From Mesorhizobium qingshengii (GTDB lineage: Bacteria > Pseudomonadota > Alphaproteobacteria > Rhizobiales > Rhizobiaceae), in contig NZ_FMXM01000009.1 of NCBI RefSeq assembly GCF_900103325.1, forward strand, positions 62,001 to 126,000: a stretch of 64,000 nucleotides of DNA, given 5' to 3'. Positions 25,288 through 33,900 of the stretch are shown in pieces (position 1 is the stretch's first letter; each line of letters starts with the position of its first letter). The notes under the pieces are model-generated. The model worked only from the letters and a program-made list of their open reading frames with translations. It did no database searches and was not told where the DNA came from. The translations under genes and the position numbers were made by a program.

Positions 25288-28110
25288 CTACTGCCCCAGC
25301 CGTTCGAGCAGTATGGGCACGTGCACCTGGTCGGATTTGTAGTTTCCGGTCAGCATGTACATCATGATGTTGACGCCGGCGCGCAGCGCGTAGATGCGTT
25401 GCATCGGGTCGGCCGGCACTGTCGGCAGCAACGGATCGCCATTCTCGTCGACCGCCCAGGCGCCGGCGAAATCATTGGCGGTGATCATGATCGGCGAAAC
25501 GCCGTCGCCGGTGCGCACCGGCCGGTTCTCGGCGTTGCTGGCGTCGAGCGACGCCTCGACCCAGAGCGGGCTGCCGGCGAAGCGGCCGGGAAATTCGGGC
25601 AGGATGAAGAAGGATTTGGTCAGCACGTGGTCGGACGGCACCGGTTCCAGCGGCGGCACGTTGAGATTGCCGAGGATGTCGCGCAGCCGCTCCGTCGCCG
25701 GGCTGGCCGAATCGGCGCCGATGCCGTTGGCGAACTGGTCGCGCGTGTCGAACAGCACCGTCCCGCCCTGCTGCATATAGGCGTCGATGCGGGCGATCGC
25801 GGCCTGGCTCGGCAGCGGTGCCGCCGGATCGATCGGCCAGTAGATCAGGGGATAGAACGACAGCTCGTCCTTCGAGATGTCGACACCCGCGGGCGCGCCC
25901 GGTTCCAACGCTGTCTTCTCGATCAGGAAGCGGGTCAGGCCCTCCATGCCGGCGCGGCTGATCGAGTCGTCGCCCGGCACGCCGGTCAGCACATAGGCAA
26001 TGCGGGTTTTCGAAATCGCCTCGATTGCTGCCTGGTCGCCCGGTTTGGCGTCGTCGGCGCGGGCAAGGTCGGCATGGCCGACCAGCGCGCCGAGCGCAAT
26101 CAGGATCGCGGCGATGGTTGCCGCGGCACCGGCACGGCGCGGCCGGCGCGAAAGCAGTCCGCCCATCCACAACACCACCAGCGTATCGAGCAGCATCAGC
26201 GCCAGGGCGGCCACGACCAGCGCGCCCTTCAGGTTGTGCGATTCATCAAACGCATACTGGATTGAGGTGATCGGAATAGTGATTTGCGGGCGTGCCAGCG
26301 GCGCGAAGGTGCTTGTGGCCTCGAGCAGGTTGTGGGCGAAGACGCCGGTCTCGGAGCCGTAGAGGCCGGGTGGGTTCTCGAAAGTCACAGGCAACGAGCC
26401 GGCGGCCGGCACCAGCGGCCGCGCATCCGGCGTCGGCGGCACCAGCGAGCCGTCGGCCGAAATCATGCGATAGGGCGCCAGCGAGGTGGCGGCGGCTTCG
26501 GCACTGGCGACCGCCGCGCCCTGGTTGCGCGACAGCTGCACGAGGCGGCGCAGCATCTCGACGAAGCTGCCCGAGATCGGCAGATTCGACCATGTCGCCT
26601 CGGGCGTGACGTGGAACAGCACCAGCGTGCCCTTGCCTTTCTTCAATCCGGTGACCAACGGCGTGCCATCGGCGAGAGCCGCCCAGGTGCGCTCGACGAT
26701 ATCGGGCGTCGGCTCGGCCAGCACCTGTCTGGTAACGGTGACCTCGGTGGGCGGGGCAAGATCGGCGAACGGACCGGCCTTGGGAAATTCGGTGACCGGC
26801 TGCGGCGATGTCCATGACAGCGCGCCGCCGAGCGAACGCTCGCCGGTGCGCAGGCGGACCGGCAGCAGGTCATCGTCATTGCCGGCGGCGGCCAGCCGCG
26901 AGCCGGCGAAACGTACCAGCGTGCCGCCATTGTCGACCCAGTCGACCAGCCTTTGCCGGACCTGTGCGGGAATGGTGCCGATGTCGGCCATGACAATCAT
27001 CGCCGGCTTCTGGTCGAGGATCTGCGGGATGGCATCGGCGAGGTCGGCGCTAGAGGGCTCGACGAGATCGGCGAAGGGCTGCAGCGCGCGCCTGATGTAG
27101 TAGAGTGGCGACAGAAGCGGCTGTGCCTGGTCGGCCTCGGCCTGCGACAACAGTCCGACGCGGCGGCGCTTGGAGCTTTCGTCGAGGACACGCACGGCGC
27201 CGGCCTGGCGCTCGCCGTCGAGCGCGATCGAGGCGAAGTCGTTGCGCAGTTCGAACGGCACCGCCATGGTGCCGGCGGCGGTGGATTCGCCCGGCGCAAA
27301 GGTCAGCGTCGCATCGGCGATGCGGCGGCCCTTGTCGTCGAAGGCGCCAGCGGTCACCTGCGCCGGGGCGGGGTCGCCCGGCGCGCGGATGGCGGTCAGC
27401 GCAAAGCCGTCGACCTGGTTCTCGGCGGCTGTGAGGCCGGTCAGCGAAAGCCGGTCGGCGGTTGCCCAGACGACGCGGGCGGCATTTCTCGACAAAAGCG
27501 TGTTGAAGGCGGCCTCGTCACCCTTTGCCGCCAGGCCGTCGGCGAGTACGGCGACGCTGGCGCCAGGCAAGGTGTCCAGCACGCCGGCGACGCGGGCATA
27601 GACAGCGGGCCGGTTGGTCGGGATCGGTCGCGGCTTGGCGGCGCGCAGCCGGTCAAGAGCCGTGGCGGCATCGAAGGGGCCGATTTCCGAATTGGGCTTT
27701 TCGGCGGTGAAAGCGATGATGACCGGCACGCCATTCGAGCCGGCGTCAGCTATGAGCCGCTCAGCGGTGGCGACGCGTTTGCCCCAATCGGCGGCACTTG
27801 CCCAATCATTGTCGATGACCAGCGCACGGGCCGCACCCTCGGCAGGCAACTTTTCGCGCGGATTGAACACCGGTTCGGCGAGTGCCGCGACGACCAGGGC
27901 CGCCATCAAGAGCCTGAGCAGCGTCAGCCACCACGGGCTTTGCTGCGGCGTCTCCTCGCGCTTCATCACGCGCGCCAGGATTTTCAGCGGCGGGAAGATT
28001 TCGCTCTGCGGCTTGGGCGGTGTCAGCCGCAACAGCCACCAGATCACCGGCAGCGCCAGCAGGCCCCACAGCACCATGGGAGCGCCAAAGGAGAGCGGCA
28101 GCCAGCTCAT
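25288..28110 (-). CDS. BatA-N/DUF4159 membrane protein
   Basis: A 940-aa inner-membrane protein. It begins with the aerotolerance BatA N-terminal domain (residues 1-90, two membrane segments, SFGAPMVLWGLLALPVIWWL and LRLLMAALVVAALAEPVF) and has a VWA-like middle region. Two more membrane segments lie around 640-700 (ALVVAALALMLLDTLVVLWM; TIAAILIALGALVGHADLA). It ends with the DUF4159 domain (TRIAYVLTG; ELSFYPLIYWPIDPA; GGTVLFDTRDQFANG). The ATG at 28108-28110 overlaps the DUF58 stop (ATGA), indicating coupling. The domain set matches the BatA/DUF4159 proteins that accompany MoxR ATPases in alphaproteobacteria. Biochemical activity is unknown. Confidence 0.86.
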   Translation of the reverse strand: MSWLPLSFGAPMVLWGLLALPVIWWLLRLTPPKPQSEIFPPLKILARVMKREETPQQSPWWLTLLRLLMAALVVAALAEPVFNPREKLPAEGAARALVIDNDWASAADWGKRVATAERLIADAGSNGVPVIIAFTAEKPNSEIGPFDAATALDRLRAAKPRPIPTNRPAVYARVAGVLDTLPGASVAVLADGLAAKGDEAAFNTLLSRNAARVVWATADRLSLTGLTAAENQVDGFALTAIRAPGDPAPAQVTAGAFDDKGRRIADATLTFAPGESTAAGTMAVPFELRNDFASIALDGERQAGAVRVLDESSKRRRVGLLSQAEADQAQPLLSPLYYIRRALQPFADLVEPSSADLADAIPQILDQKPAMIVMADIGTIPAQVRQRLVDWVDNGGTLVRFAGSRLAAAGNDDDLLPVRLRTGERSLGGALSWTSPQPVTEFPKAGPFADLAPPTEVTVTRQVLAEPTPDIVERTWAALADGTPLVTGLKKGKGTLVLFHVTPEATWSNLPISGSFVEMLRRLVQLSRNQGAAVASAEAAATSLAPYRMISADGSLVPPTPDARPLVPAAGSLPVTFENPPGLYGSETGVFAHNLLEATSTFAPLARPQITIPITSIQYAFDESHNLKGALVVAALALMLLDTLVVLWMGGLLSRRPRRAGAAATIAAILIALGALVGHADLARADDAKPGDQAAIEAISKTRIAYVLTGVPGDDSISRAGMEGLTRFLIEKTALEPGAPAGVDISKDELSFYPLIYWPIDPAAPLPSQAAIARIDAYMQQGGTVLFDTRDQFANGIGADSASPATERLRDILGNLNVPPLEPVPSDHVLTKSFFILPEFPGRFAGSPLWVEASLDASNAENRPVRTGDGVSPIMITANDFAGAWAVDENGDPLLPTVPADPMQRIYALRAGVNIMMYMLTGNYKSDQVHVPILLERLGQ

Positions 28111-29099
28111 GCGCTGACCTTTCCGGCATGGTCGCCACCGGCGGCCAGCCCGGCATGACCGCCACCAGCGATCAGCCCGGCATGACCACTGGCGGTCAGC
28201 CCGGCATAACCGCCATCGGCGGTCATGGCCATGTGCAGGCGGACCAGCGCGTCGGAAGCGAGCCGGTCCGTATGGTTGACGGTAAAGCTCCAGCCGAGGC
28301 GCTTGCACCAGGCGGCCAGTTCCTGGCGTCGGGCGGTGTAGAGCAGGCGGTACTCATCGCCGAGCATTTCGGCGCGACCGGCGGTCAGCTTGTCGCCGGT
28401 CTCGGGATCGGTGAACTCGGTGCGGCCGGCATAGGGGAAGGTTTCCTCGGCCGGGTCGGCGACTTCGATCAGGTGCGCGCGCACGCCGTGGCGGGCGAGC
28501 ACATCAAGCCAGGCCATCGTTTCCTCGACCGGGTCGAGGAAATCGCTGGCGATGACGATGTCGCAGAAGCGGCGGATGCCGGACAGATCGGGTTTTGCCG
28601 GCAACTCGCCGGCATGCATGAGCTGGGCGGCGATGCGCTCGGCACCGTTGCGGGCGGTGAACGGATCAGTGAGATCCGGCCAGGCGATGCGCTCGCCGCT
28701 GCGCGACAAAAGCTCGGCCATGGCCAGCGCCAGCACCAGCGCGCGCGATTGCTTGGAAACGCCGGCGCCGGTCGACTTGTAGAGCATGGACGGCGAGGGG
28801 TCGGCCCACAGCCAGACCGTATGGGCGGCTTCCCATTCGCGATCGCGCACATAGGTATGATCGTCGCGGGCCGAGCGGCGCCAGTCGATGCGCGAGGCAT
28901 CGCCTTCGACATAGGGCCGGAACTGCCAGAAATTCTCGCCGATGCCGCGCTTGCGGCGGCCGTGCCAGCCGGCGATCACGGTGTTGACGATGCGGCGCGC
29001 CTCGACCAGCAGGTCAGGCACAAGCGAGGCCCGCAACCGGCCACGGGCGAGCGCGTCGCGCGTCGCTGCCGGAGCCTGGACTTCGCCGATGCGCGCCAT
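28107..29099 (-). CDS. DUF58 domain protein with a C-terminal tandem repeat
   Basis: A 330-aa DUF58 protein, a family with a VWA-like fold that partners with MoxR ATPases. The core signature is FRPYVEGDASRIDWRRSARD followed by VWLWADPSPSM, in which the Asp/Ser residues resemble a metal-ion-dependent adhesion site. There is no signal peptide, so it probably acts at the cytoplasmic side. Residues 297-327 are a degenerate repeat of GHAGLxAGG units encoded by 24-27-bp DNA repeats, which I do not expect in this family. The start overlaps the moxR stop (TGATG) and its own stop overlaps the next gene. Confidence 0.9.
   Translation of the reverse strand: MARIGEVQAPAATRDALARGRLRASLVPDLLVEARRIVNTVIAGWHGRRKRGIGENFWQFRPYVEGDASRIDWRRSARDDHTYVRDREWEAAHTVWLWADPSPSMLYKSTGAGVSKQSRALVLALAMAELLSRSGERIAWPDLTDPFTARNGAERIAAQLMHAGELPAKPDLSGIRRFCDIVIASDFLDPVEETMAWLDVLARHGVRAHLIEVADPAEETFPYAGRTEFTDPETGDKLTAGRAEMLGDEYRLLYTARRQELAAWCKRLGWSFTVNHTDRLASDALVRLHMAMTADGGYAGLTASGHAGLIAGGGHAGLAAGGDHAGKVSA
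28123..28227. repeat. In-frame tandem repeat (about 27 bp x 4) in the DUF58 gene
   Basis: Four units starting CCGGCAT at 28123, 28150, 28177 and 28201, of 27, 27, 24 and 27 bp. All length steps are multiples of three, so the frame is kept, and the unit encodes a Gly/His/Ala-rich nonapeptide. Such a repeat can change copy number by slippage. Confidence 0.8.
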
Positions 29100-30103
29100 C
29101 AGATGCCTTTTGCCAGCTTTGCCACCACGTCGCGCACGCTGGTGCCTTCGGCGCGGGCGGCGAAGGTCAGCGCCATGCGGTGCTGCAGCACCGGCTCGGC
29201 CAGCGCACGGACGTCGTCGATCGAGGGCGCCAGCCGTCCCTCATAAAGCGCGCGCGCCCTTGTGCACAGCATCAGCGCCTGGCTGGCGCGCGGGCCGGGG
29301 CCCCAGGCGACATGCTTGTCGGTCTCGGCGTTGCCCTGGCCGGGGCGCGCCGAGCGCACCAGCGTCAGGATCGCCTCGACGACGCTTTCAGGCACCGGCA
29401 TGCGGCGGATCAGTGTCTGGATTTCCTTCAGCCGCACCGGTTGCAGTACGTTCTGCGCTTTCGCATCCTCGATGCCGGTGGTTTCCAGAAGGATGCGGCG
29501 TTCGGCCTCGATTTCGGGATAGAGGATGTCGACCTGCATCAGGAAACGGTCGAGCTGCGCCTCGGGCAGGGGATAGGTGCCCTCCTGTTCAAGCGGGTTC
29601 TGCGTCGCCAGCACATGGAAGGGCGCCGGCAGGTCGTAACGGGCGCCGGCAATGGTGACGTGATACTCCTGCATCGCTTGCAAAAGCGCCGACTGGGTAC
29701 GCGGCGAGGCACGGTTGATCTCGTCGGCCATCAGTAATTGCGCGAAGATCGGCCCGGAGATGAAGCGGAAGGAGCGCTTGCCGAATTCATCCTGCTCCAT
29801 CACTTCCGAGCCGAGGATATCAGACGGCATCAGGTCGGGCGTGAACTGGATGCGACGCGAGTCGAGGCCGAGCACGATGCCCAGCGTCTCGACCAGCTTG
29901 GTCTTGGCGAGGCCCGGCACGCCGACCAAAAGCGCGTGGCCGCCGGCCAAAAGCGCCACCAGCGTGCGTTCGACGACGCTCTCCTGGCCGAAGATGACCC
30001 GGCCGACCCCGTCGCGGACCCTGGAGATATCGGCCAGCGCCTTCTCGGCTTCGGCGATCATGTCTTTTTCGCTGATCTGGCTTTCCTTGACCATCACGCT
30101 CAT
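29099..30103 (-). CDS. MoxR-family AAA+ ATPase
   Basis: A 334-aa AAA+ ATPase of the MoxR family. Walker A is GVPGLAKTKL (residues 61-70), Walker B LLMADEINRA, then sensor-1 VLATQNPLEQEGTYPLPEAQ and an arginine-containing LDRFLM. The C-terminal helical lid follows. MoxR proteins are chaperone-like and act on VWA-domain partners; here three partners follow in the same operon with overlapping or near start/stop codons. The start at 30103 (MSVMVKESQ) is preferred over 30145 because it follows AAGGATCGATG and is closer to the family length. Divergent from the DUF1285 operon. Confidence 0.94.
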   Translation of the reverse strand: MSVMVKESQISEKDMIAEAEKALADISRVRDGVGRVIFGQESVVERTLVALLAGGHALLVGVPGLAKTKLVETLGIVLGLDSRRIQFTPDLMPSDILGSEVMEQDEFGKRSFRFISGPIFAQLLMADEINRASPRTQSALLQAMQEYHVTIAGARYDLPAPFHVLATQNPLEQEGTYPLPEAQLDRFLMQVDILYPEIEAERRILLETTGIEDAKAQNVLQPVRLKEIQTLIRRMPVPESVVEAILTLVRSARPGQGNAETDKHVAWGPGPRASQALMLCTRARALYEGRLAPSIDDVRALAEPVLQHRMALTFAARAEGTSVRDVVAKLAKGI

Positions 30104-30245
30104 GCCGCATCGATCCTTGTGGTTGGAAATACCGGCCCGCACCATAGCACAGGTTGCTGCGATTCGGCCTCGCGTGGCGCCTATGCCGAAACTTAAATCA
30201 CAGACCTAGGCTGACAAGCGGAACAACAGTGACTATTTCGTGACC

Positions 30246-30875
30246 ATGACGGAACACTCCGAACATCGCGAACAAAGCCTTACGAGCGCCACCGAGGCGC
30301 GCGGTCTCGAGGCGCTGATCTCGCGCGCCGCCCGCGCCGGCAAGGGCGCCGCGCCGGTGGAACGCTGGAATCCCGACTTCTGCGGCGATCTCGACATGGA
30401 GATCAAGGCCGACGGCACCTGGTTCTATTTGGGCACGCCGATCGGCCGCATGCCGCTGGTGCAGCTTTTCTCCTCCGTGCTGCGCAAGGACGCAGACGGC
30501 AGGACCTATCTGGTCACGCCTGTGGAAAAGGTCGGCATCCGCGTCGCCGATGCGCCGTTCATAGCCGTCGAAATGGATGTTTCGGGCAGCGGTGACGCAC
30601 AAGCCATCACCTTCCGCACCAATGTCGGCGATGTCGTGGAAGCCGGGCCGGAGCGGCCGCTGCGCTTCGTCGACGAGAGCGAAACCGGCGGGTTGAAGCC
30701 CTATGTGCTGGTGCGCGGCCGGTTGGAGGCGCTGGTGGCGCGGCCGGTGATGTACGAGCTGGTCGGGCATGGCGAGGAAATCGAGATCGGCGGCAAGGCA
30801 ATGTTTGCCGTGCGCTCGAAGGGCGCGGTGTTTCCGATCATGCCGGCGGACCAGCTGAAGCGGCTGAGTGCGTGA
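30246..30875 (+). CDS. DUF1285 family protein
   Basis: A 209-aa cytoplasmic protein of the DUF1285 family. Recognisable parts are the conserved start of the domain (PVERWNPDFCGDLDMEIKAD), GTWFYLGTPIGRMPLVQLFS and RTYLVTPVEKVGIRV. Function is unknown; a ligand-binding role has been suggested from structure. A GTG at 30240 is an alternative start two codons upstream. Its stop overlaps the next ATG (TGATG), so it is the first gene of a tightly coupled trio with the Nudix and CCA-adding genes, an arrangement common in rhizobia. Confidence 0.88.
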   Translation: MTEHSEHREQSLTSATEARGLEALISRAARAGKGAAPVERWNPDFCGDLDMEIKADGTWFYLGTPIGRMPLVQLFSSVLRKDADGRTYLVTPVEKVGIRVADAPFIAVEMDVSGSGDAQAITFRTNVGDVVEAGPERPLRFVDESETGGLKPYVLVRGRLEALVARPVMYELVGHGEEIEIGGKAMFAVRSKGAVFPIMPADQLKRLSA

Positions 30876-31507
30876 TGGACCAGACGACGCCGAGGCCGTT
30901 TTCGTCAGCCGATTTTCGCGCGCGCTTCGCCGCGCAGCCGGATGCGCATGCCGGCGACGACTATGGCGATCATCGCTTCAATCCTGGCCATCCGCGCCTT
31001 AGCCAGGCCAAGGCGCTGCGCGATGCCGCGGTGCTGATCCCGGTGGTCGATCACGACGGCGACGCGACGGTTCTTTTGACCAAACGGGCCGAAAAGCTGC
31101 GCAGCCATTCGGGGCAGGTGGCCTTTCCCGGCGGCACCATCGATGCCGCCGATGCCAGCCCGGAAGCGGCGGCGCTGCGCGAGACCTTCGAGGAGATCGG
31201 CCTTGGCCAGGATCGCATCGAGATCATTGGCCGTATGCCCGATTACGTCGCCGGCAGCGGCTATCGAATCGCACCGGTGCTGGGCATCGTGCGGCCCAGT
31301 TTCCAGCTGACGCTCAACGCCGACGAGGTCGACGCCGCCTTCGAAGTGCCGCTGCGCTTCCTGATGGACCCGGCCAATCACAAGCGCGACAGCCGCATGT
31401 GGAACGATCTCGAATGGTTCTTCTACGATATGCCTTATGGCGACCGGCGCATCTGGGGCGTCACCGCCGGCATCATCCGCACGCTCTATGAAAGGCTCTA
31501 TGCGTGA
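30875..31507 (+). CDS. Nudix hydrolase, CoA pyrophosphatase-like (NudL type)
   Basis: A 210-aa hydrolase predicted to cleave CoA or related nucleotide-sugar/nucleotide-cofactor diphosphates. The NudL-specific element SGQVAFPGGTID is directly followed by the Nudix box ending ALRETFEEIGL, with the metal-binding Glu residues in place. Most of the remaining sequence (GYRIAPVLGIV; ADEVDAAFEVPLRFLMD) fits the CoA pyrophosphatase subgroup. Coupled to both neighbours: its ATG overlaps the DUF1285 stop and its stop overlaps the cca GTG start. Confidence 0.92.
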   Translation: MDQTTPRPFSSADFRARFAAQPDAHAGDDYGDHRFNPGHPRLSQAKALRDAAVLIPVVDHDGDATVLLTKRAEKLRSHSGQVAFPGGTIDAADASPEAAALRETFEEIGLGQDRIEIIGRMPDYVAGSGYRIAPVLGIVRPSFQLTLNADEVDAAFEVPLRFLMDPANHKRDSRMWNDLEWFFYDMPYGDRRIWGVTAGIIRTLYERLYA

Positions 31508-32766
31508 ATGTCTCTATCGCGGGCAGGGCCGACTGGCTCGGCAATATGCATCTGCAGCGACTGCTGTCCGTTCTGGCGGAGGTCGGTGAAGAAGCACGTG
31601 TCGCCGGCGGCGCCGTGCGCAACGCGCTGATGGGCCAGCCGGTCGCCGACATCGACATCGCCACCACTTGCCTGCCGCAGGAAACCATCCGCCGCGCCGA
31701 GGCGGCAGGCTTCAAAGCGGTGCCGACCGGCATCGAGCACGGCACGGTCACGGTGATCGCCGGCGGCAAGCCTTATGAGACCACCACCTTGCGCGCCGAC
31801 ATCGAGACCGACGGCCGCCGCGCCAAGGTGTCGTTCGGGCGCGACTGGAAACTTGACGCCGAGCGGCGCGATTTCACCATCAACGCGCTCTATGCGCAGG
31901 CCGACGGCACGGTTGTCGACCTGATCGGTGGCGTCGCCGACATCGAGGCGCGCCGGCTGCGCTTCATCGGCGATCCGGAAGCGCGCATCCGCGAGGATTA
32001 TCTGCGCATCCTGCGGTTCTTCCGCTTCTTCGCCTGGTACGGCGACGGCCGGCCGGACGCCGAAGGGCTGAAAGCCTGTGCCCGGCTGAAGGATGGGCTG
32101 GTCCAGCTTTCGGCCGAGCGCATCTGGGCCGAACTGAAGAAGCTTCTGTCGGCGCCCGATCCGTCGCGGGCGCTGCTGTGGATGCGCCAGGCCGGCGTGC
32201 TGACCAGCGCGCTGCCCGAGAGCGAGAAATGGGGCATCGATGCCATCCATGGAGTGACCAAGGCCGAGAAGGATCTGGGCTGGGCGGCGGATCCGCTGCT
32301 CAGGCTGGAGGCGATCGTGCCCCCGGATGCGGCGCGCATGAAGACGCTCGCCGACAGGCTGAGACTGTCGACGGCGGAGGCCGAACGCCTGCGCCAATGG
32401 GCGCTTGCCACTATCGTCGAGCCGAAGACGACCGAGAGCGAGCTGGCGAAAAGGCTCTATCGCGGCGACCGGCAGGGCTTCGTCGATCGTCTGCGGCTAT
32501 CGCTGGCCGCAGCCCGGGTGCGTGCCGTCGAGGACAATGACGCTCTGCTCGAAGCCGGCGGCTTTTCGCGCCTGCTGGCCTTTGCGCTCAAATGGGAAAA
32601 ACCGCTGTTTCCGCTGAAAGGTGCCGATTTGACCGCGCTCGGCGCCGTTCCTGGGCCGAAGCTTGGCGAAATCCTCAAGAACCTCGAGGCGGAATGGATC
32701 GAAGCCGGATTTGCCCCCGATCGCGACGCGTTGCTTGAACGTGCCGCGAAGGCGCTTGAAACGTAG
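31504..32766 (+). CDS. cca: CCA-adding tRNA nucleotidyltransferase
   Basis: Adds or repairs the 3'-CCA end of tRNAs (class II enzyme). 420 aa. The head-domain motif AGGAVRNALMGQPVADIDIA (residues 34-53) supplies the GGxVR and DxD catalytic elements. RRDFTINALY gives the neck motif and EDYLRILRFFRFF the template-binding region. The start is a GTG at 31504 overlapping the Nudix TGA (GTGA), which also fits the frame exactly. It ends convergent with the secreted subtilase. Whether it adds CCA or only part of it is not visible. Confidence 0.95.
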   Translation: MNVSIAGRADWLGNMHLQRLLSVLAEVGEEARVAGGAVRNALMGQPVADIDIATTCLPQETIRRAEAAGFKAVPTGIEHGTVTVIAGGKPYETTTLRADIETDGRRAKVSFGRDWKLDAERRDFTINALYAQADGTVVDLIGGVADIEARRLRFIGDPEARIREDYLRILRFFRFFAWYGDGRPDAEGLKACARLKDGLVQLSAERIWAELKKLLSAPDPSRALLWMRQAGVLTSALPESEKWGIDAIHGVTKAEKDLGWAADPLLRLEAIVPPDAARMKTLADRLRLSTAEAERLRQWALATIVEPKTTESELAKRLYRGDRQGFVDRLRLSLAAARVRAVEDNDALLEAGGFSRLLAFALKWEKPLFPLKGADLTALGAVPGPKLGEILKNLEAEWIEAGFAPDRDALLERAAKALET

Positions 32767-32814
32767 AGCAGCTCACCGTTTCACGGAAAGGGCAAACCGA
32801 GGCGGCGATTTGGC

Positions 32815-32832
32815 CGGGCGAAGCTTCGCCCG
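32815..32832. terminator. Perfect 18-bp palindrome between cca and the subtilase gene
   Basis: CGGGCGAAG followed directly by CTTCGCCCG, one base from the subtilase stop codon and 48 from the cca stop. It probably forms a bidirectional transcript-end hairpin. No U-tract is present on either strand. Confidence 0.45.
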
Positions 32833-32833
32833 T

Positions 32834-33814
32834 CTACTTGATCGCTACGGGAGCCAGGGCGCGCGAAAGGCTTGCCTCGCCCTTGCCATAGACGGCGGCG
32901 CTGTAGTTGACCAGCGTGTCGGTACGAGCCGTGTTGAGCAGATCGTTGGTGATCTGCGTCGCGGTGGCCTTGGTGAATTTGCTGCCGATGATCGCAGCGT
33001 ATCCCGAAATGATCGGCGCGGCGAAGGAGGTGCCATAAAGGCCTGTCTTGTCTCCGGTAACACCGACCACAAGGAAGTGGCTTTGCACAAGCGTGTTCGA
33101 GCCGGCATAGTTGGAGTACCAGGCAAGCTGGGCCTTGTTGGATGTCGTGCCATTCGTGGATAGGGCGCCGACGAAGATCGCCGAGGCTTTGCCAACCAGA
33201 GCGAGGTCGAGATAGTCCTGCTGACCGCCTGTGACACCGCCCACGGCAACCGCATCGTTGCCCGCTGCCTTCGAAACAACGGCCGTTCCTTTGGTGGCAT
33301 AGGAGATGATGGAGGCTTCCTCGGGACTCCATCCGATCTGGTTCAGGCGGTAGCCCGCTTTGGCGTACATGCCATAGCTCAGGTTGAGCACGTTCAGGCC
33401 GGGCGCCAGGCTGACGGCCGAGCTTGTTGAGAAGTCCTTCGACCTGATGGTCGCGAAGGGCGCGATCATGCTGGCTTCCTCGCGCGTCCATTCACCGTGG
33501 CGCTGGGTTTGAACCCCGACACCGAAATTGCCGGAGAAGCGCGACGTACTGGAGAAATCATCGACGATCGTAATCGTGACGCCCTTGCCCTTGTATCCCG
33601 CAGCCCAAGCGGCGCCTACGTCGGGGCTCATCCACCCCTGCACCGCTTGTGTGCCCGCGGCAGGGATCGTTGCGCTCACGCATGTGGACAGGCCGCCGCC
33701 GTGGCACAGCGCGGCCATCTCGTCCGCATTGACCGCCTCCTGTGCCGACGCCATCGACGCCGACAGGATGGTGAGAGCCGTGGCGATACCAAATTTCAAG
33801 CAACTACCTGACAT
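32834..33814 (-). CDS. Secreted subtilisin-like serine protease (S8 family)
   Basis: A 326-aa exported protein with a signal peptide at residues 1-24 (ending SASMASAQ). The subtilase catalytic set is visible: Asp85 in TITIVDDFSS, His106 in QTQRHGEWT, oxyanion Asn186 in AAGNDAV and Ser263 in YGTSFAAPIISG. Only about 60 residues separate the signal peptide from the catalytic Asp, too few for the usual I9 prodomain, and that segment has two Cys (37 and 45) that could form a disulfide. The start at 33814 follows GGAG eight bases upstream. It is downstream of, and probably co-transcribed with, a small putative outer-membrane protein. Substrate unknown. Confidence 0.88.
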   Translation of the reverse strand: MSGSCLKFGIATALTILSASMASAQEAVNADEMAALCHGGGLSTCVSATIPAAGTQAVQGWMSPDVGAAWAAGYKGKGVTITIVDDFSSTSRFSGNFGVGVQTQRHGEWTREEASMIAPFATIRSKDFSTSSAVSLAPGLNVLNLSYGMYAKAGYRLNQIGWSPEEASIISYATKGTAVVSKAAGNDAVAVGGVTGGQQDYLDLALVGKASAIFVGALSTNGTTSNKAQLAWYSNYAGSNTLVQSHFLVVGVTGDKTGLYGTSFAAPIISGYAAIIGSKFTKATATQITNDLLNTARTDTLVNYSAAVYGKGEASLSRALAPVAIK

Positions 33815-33900
33815 GCTCTTACTCCGTTCAAACAAGAACCAAGACGGGCGATCGCCAATTTCGGAGCGAGATGATTTTCTCATTTGCATCCTCCCGGCGA

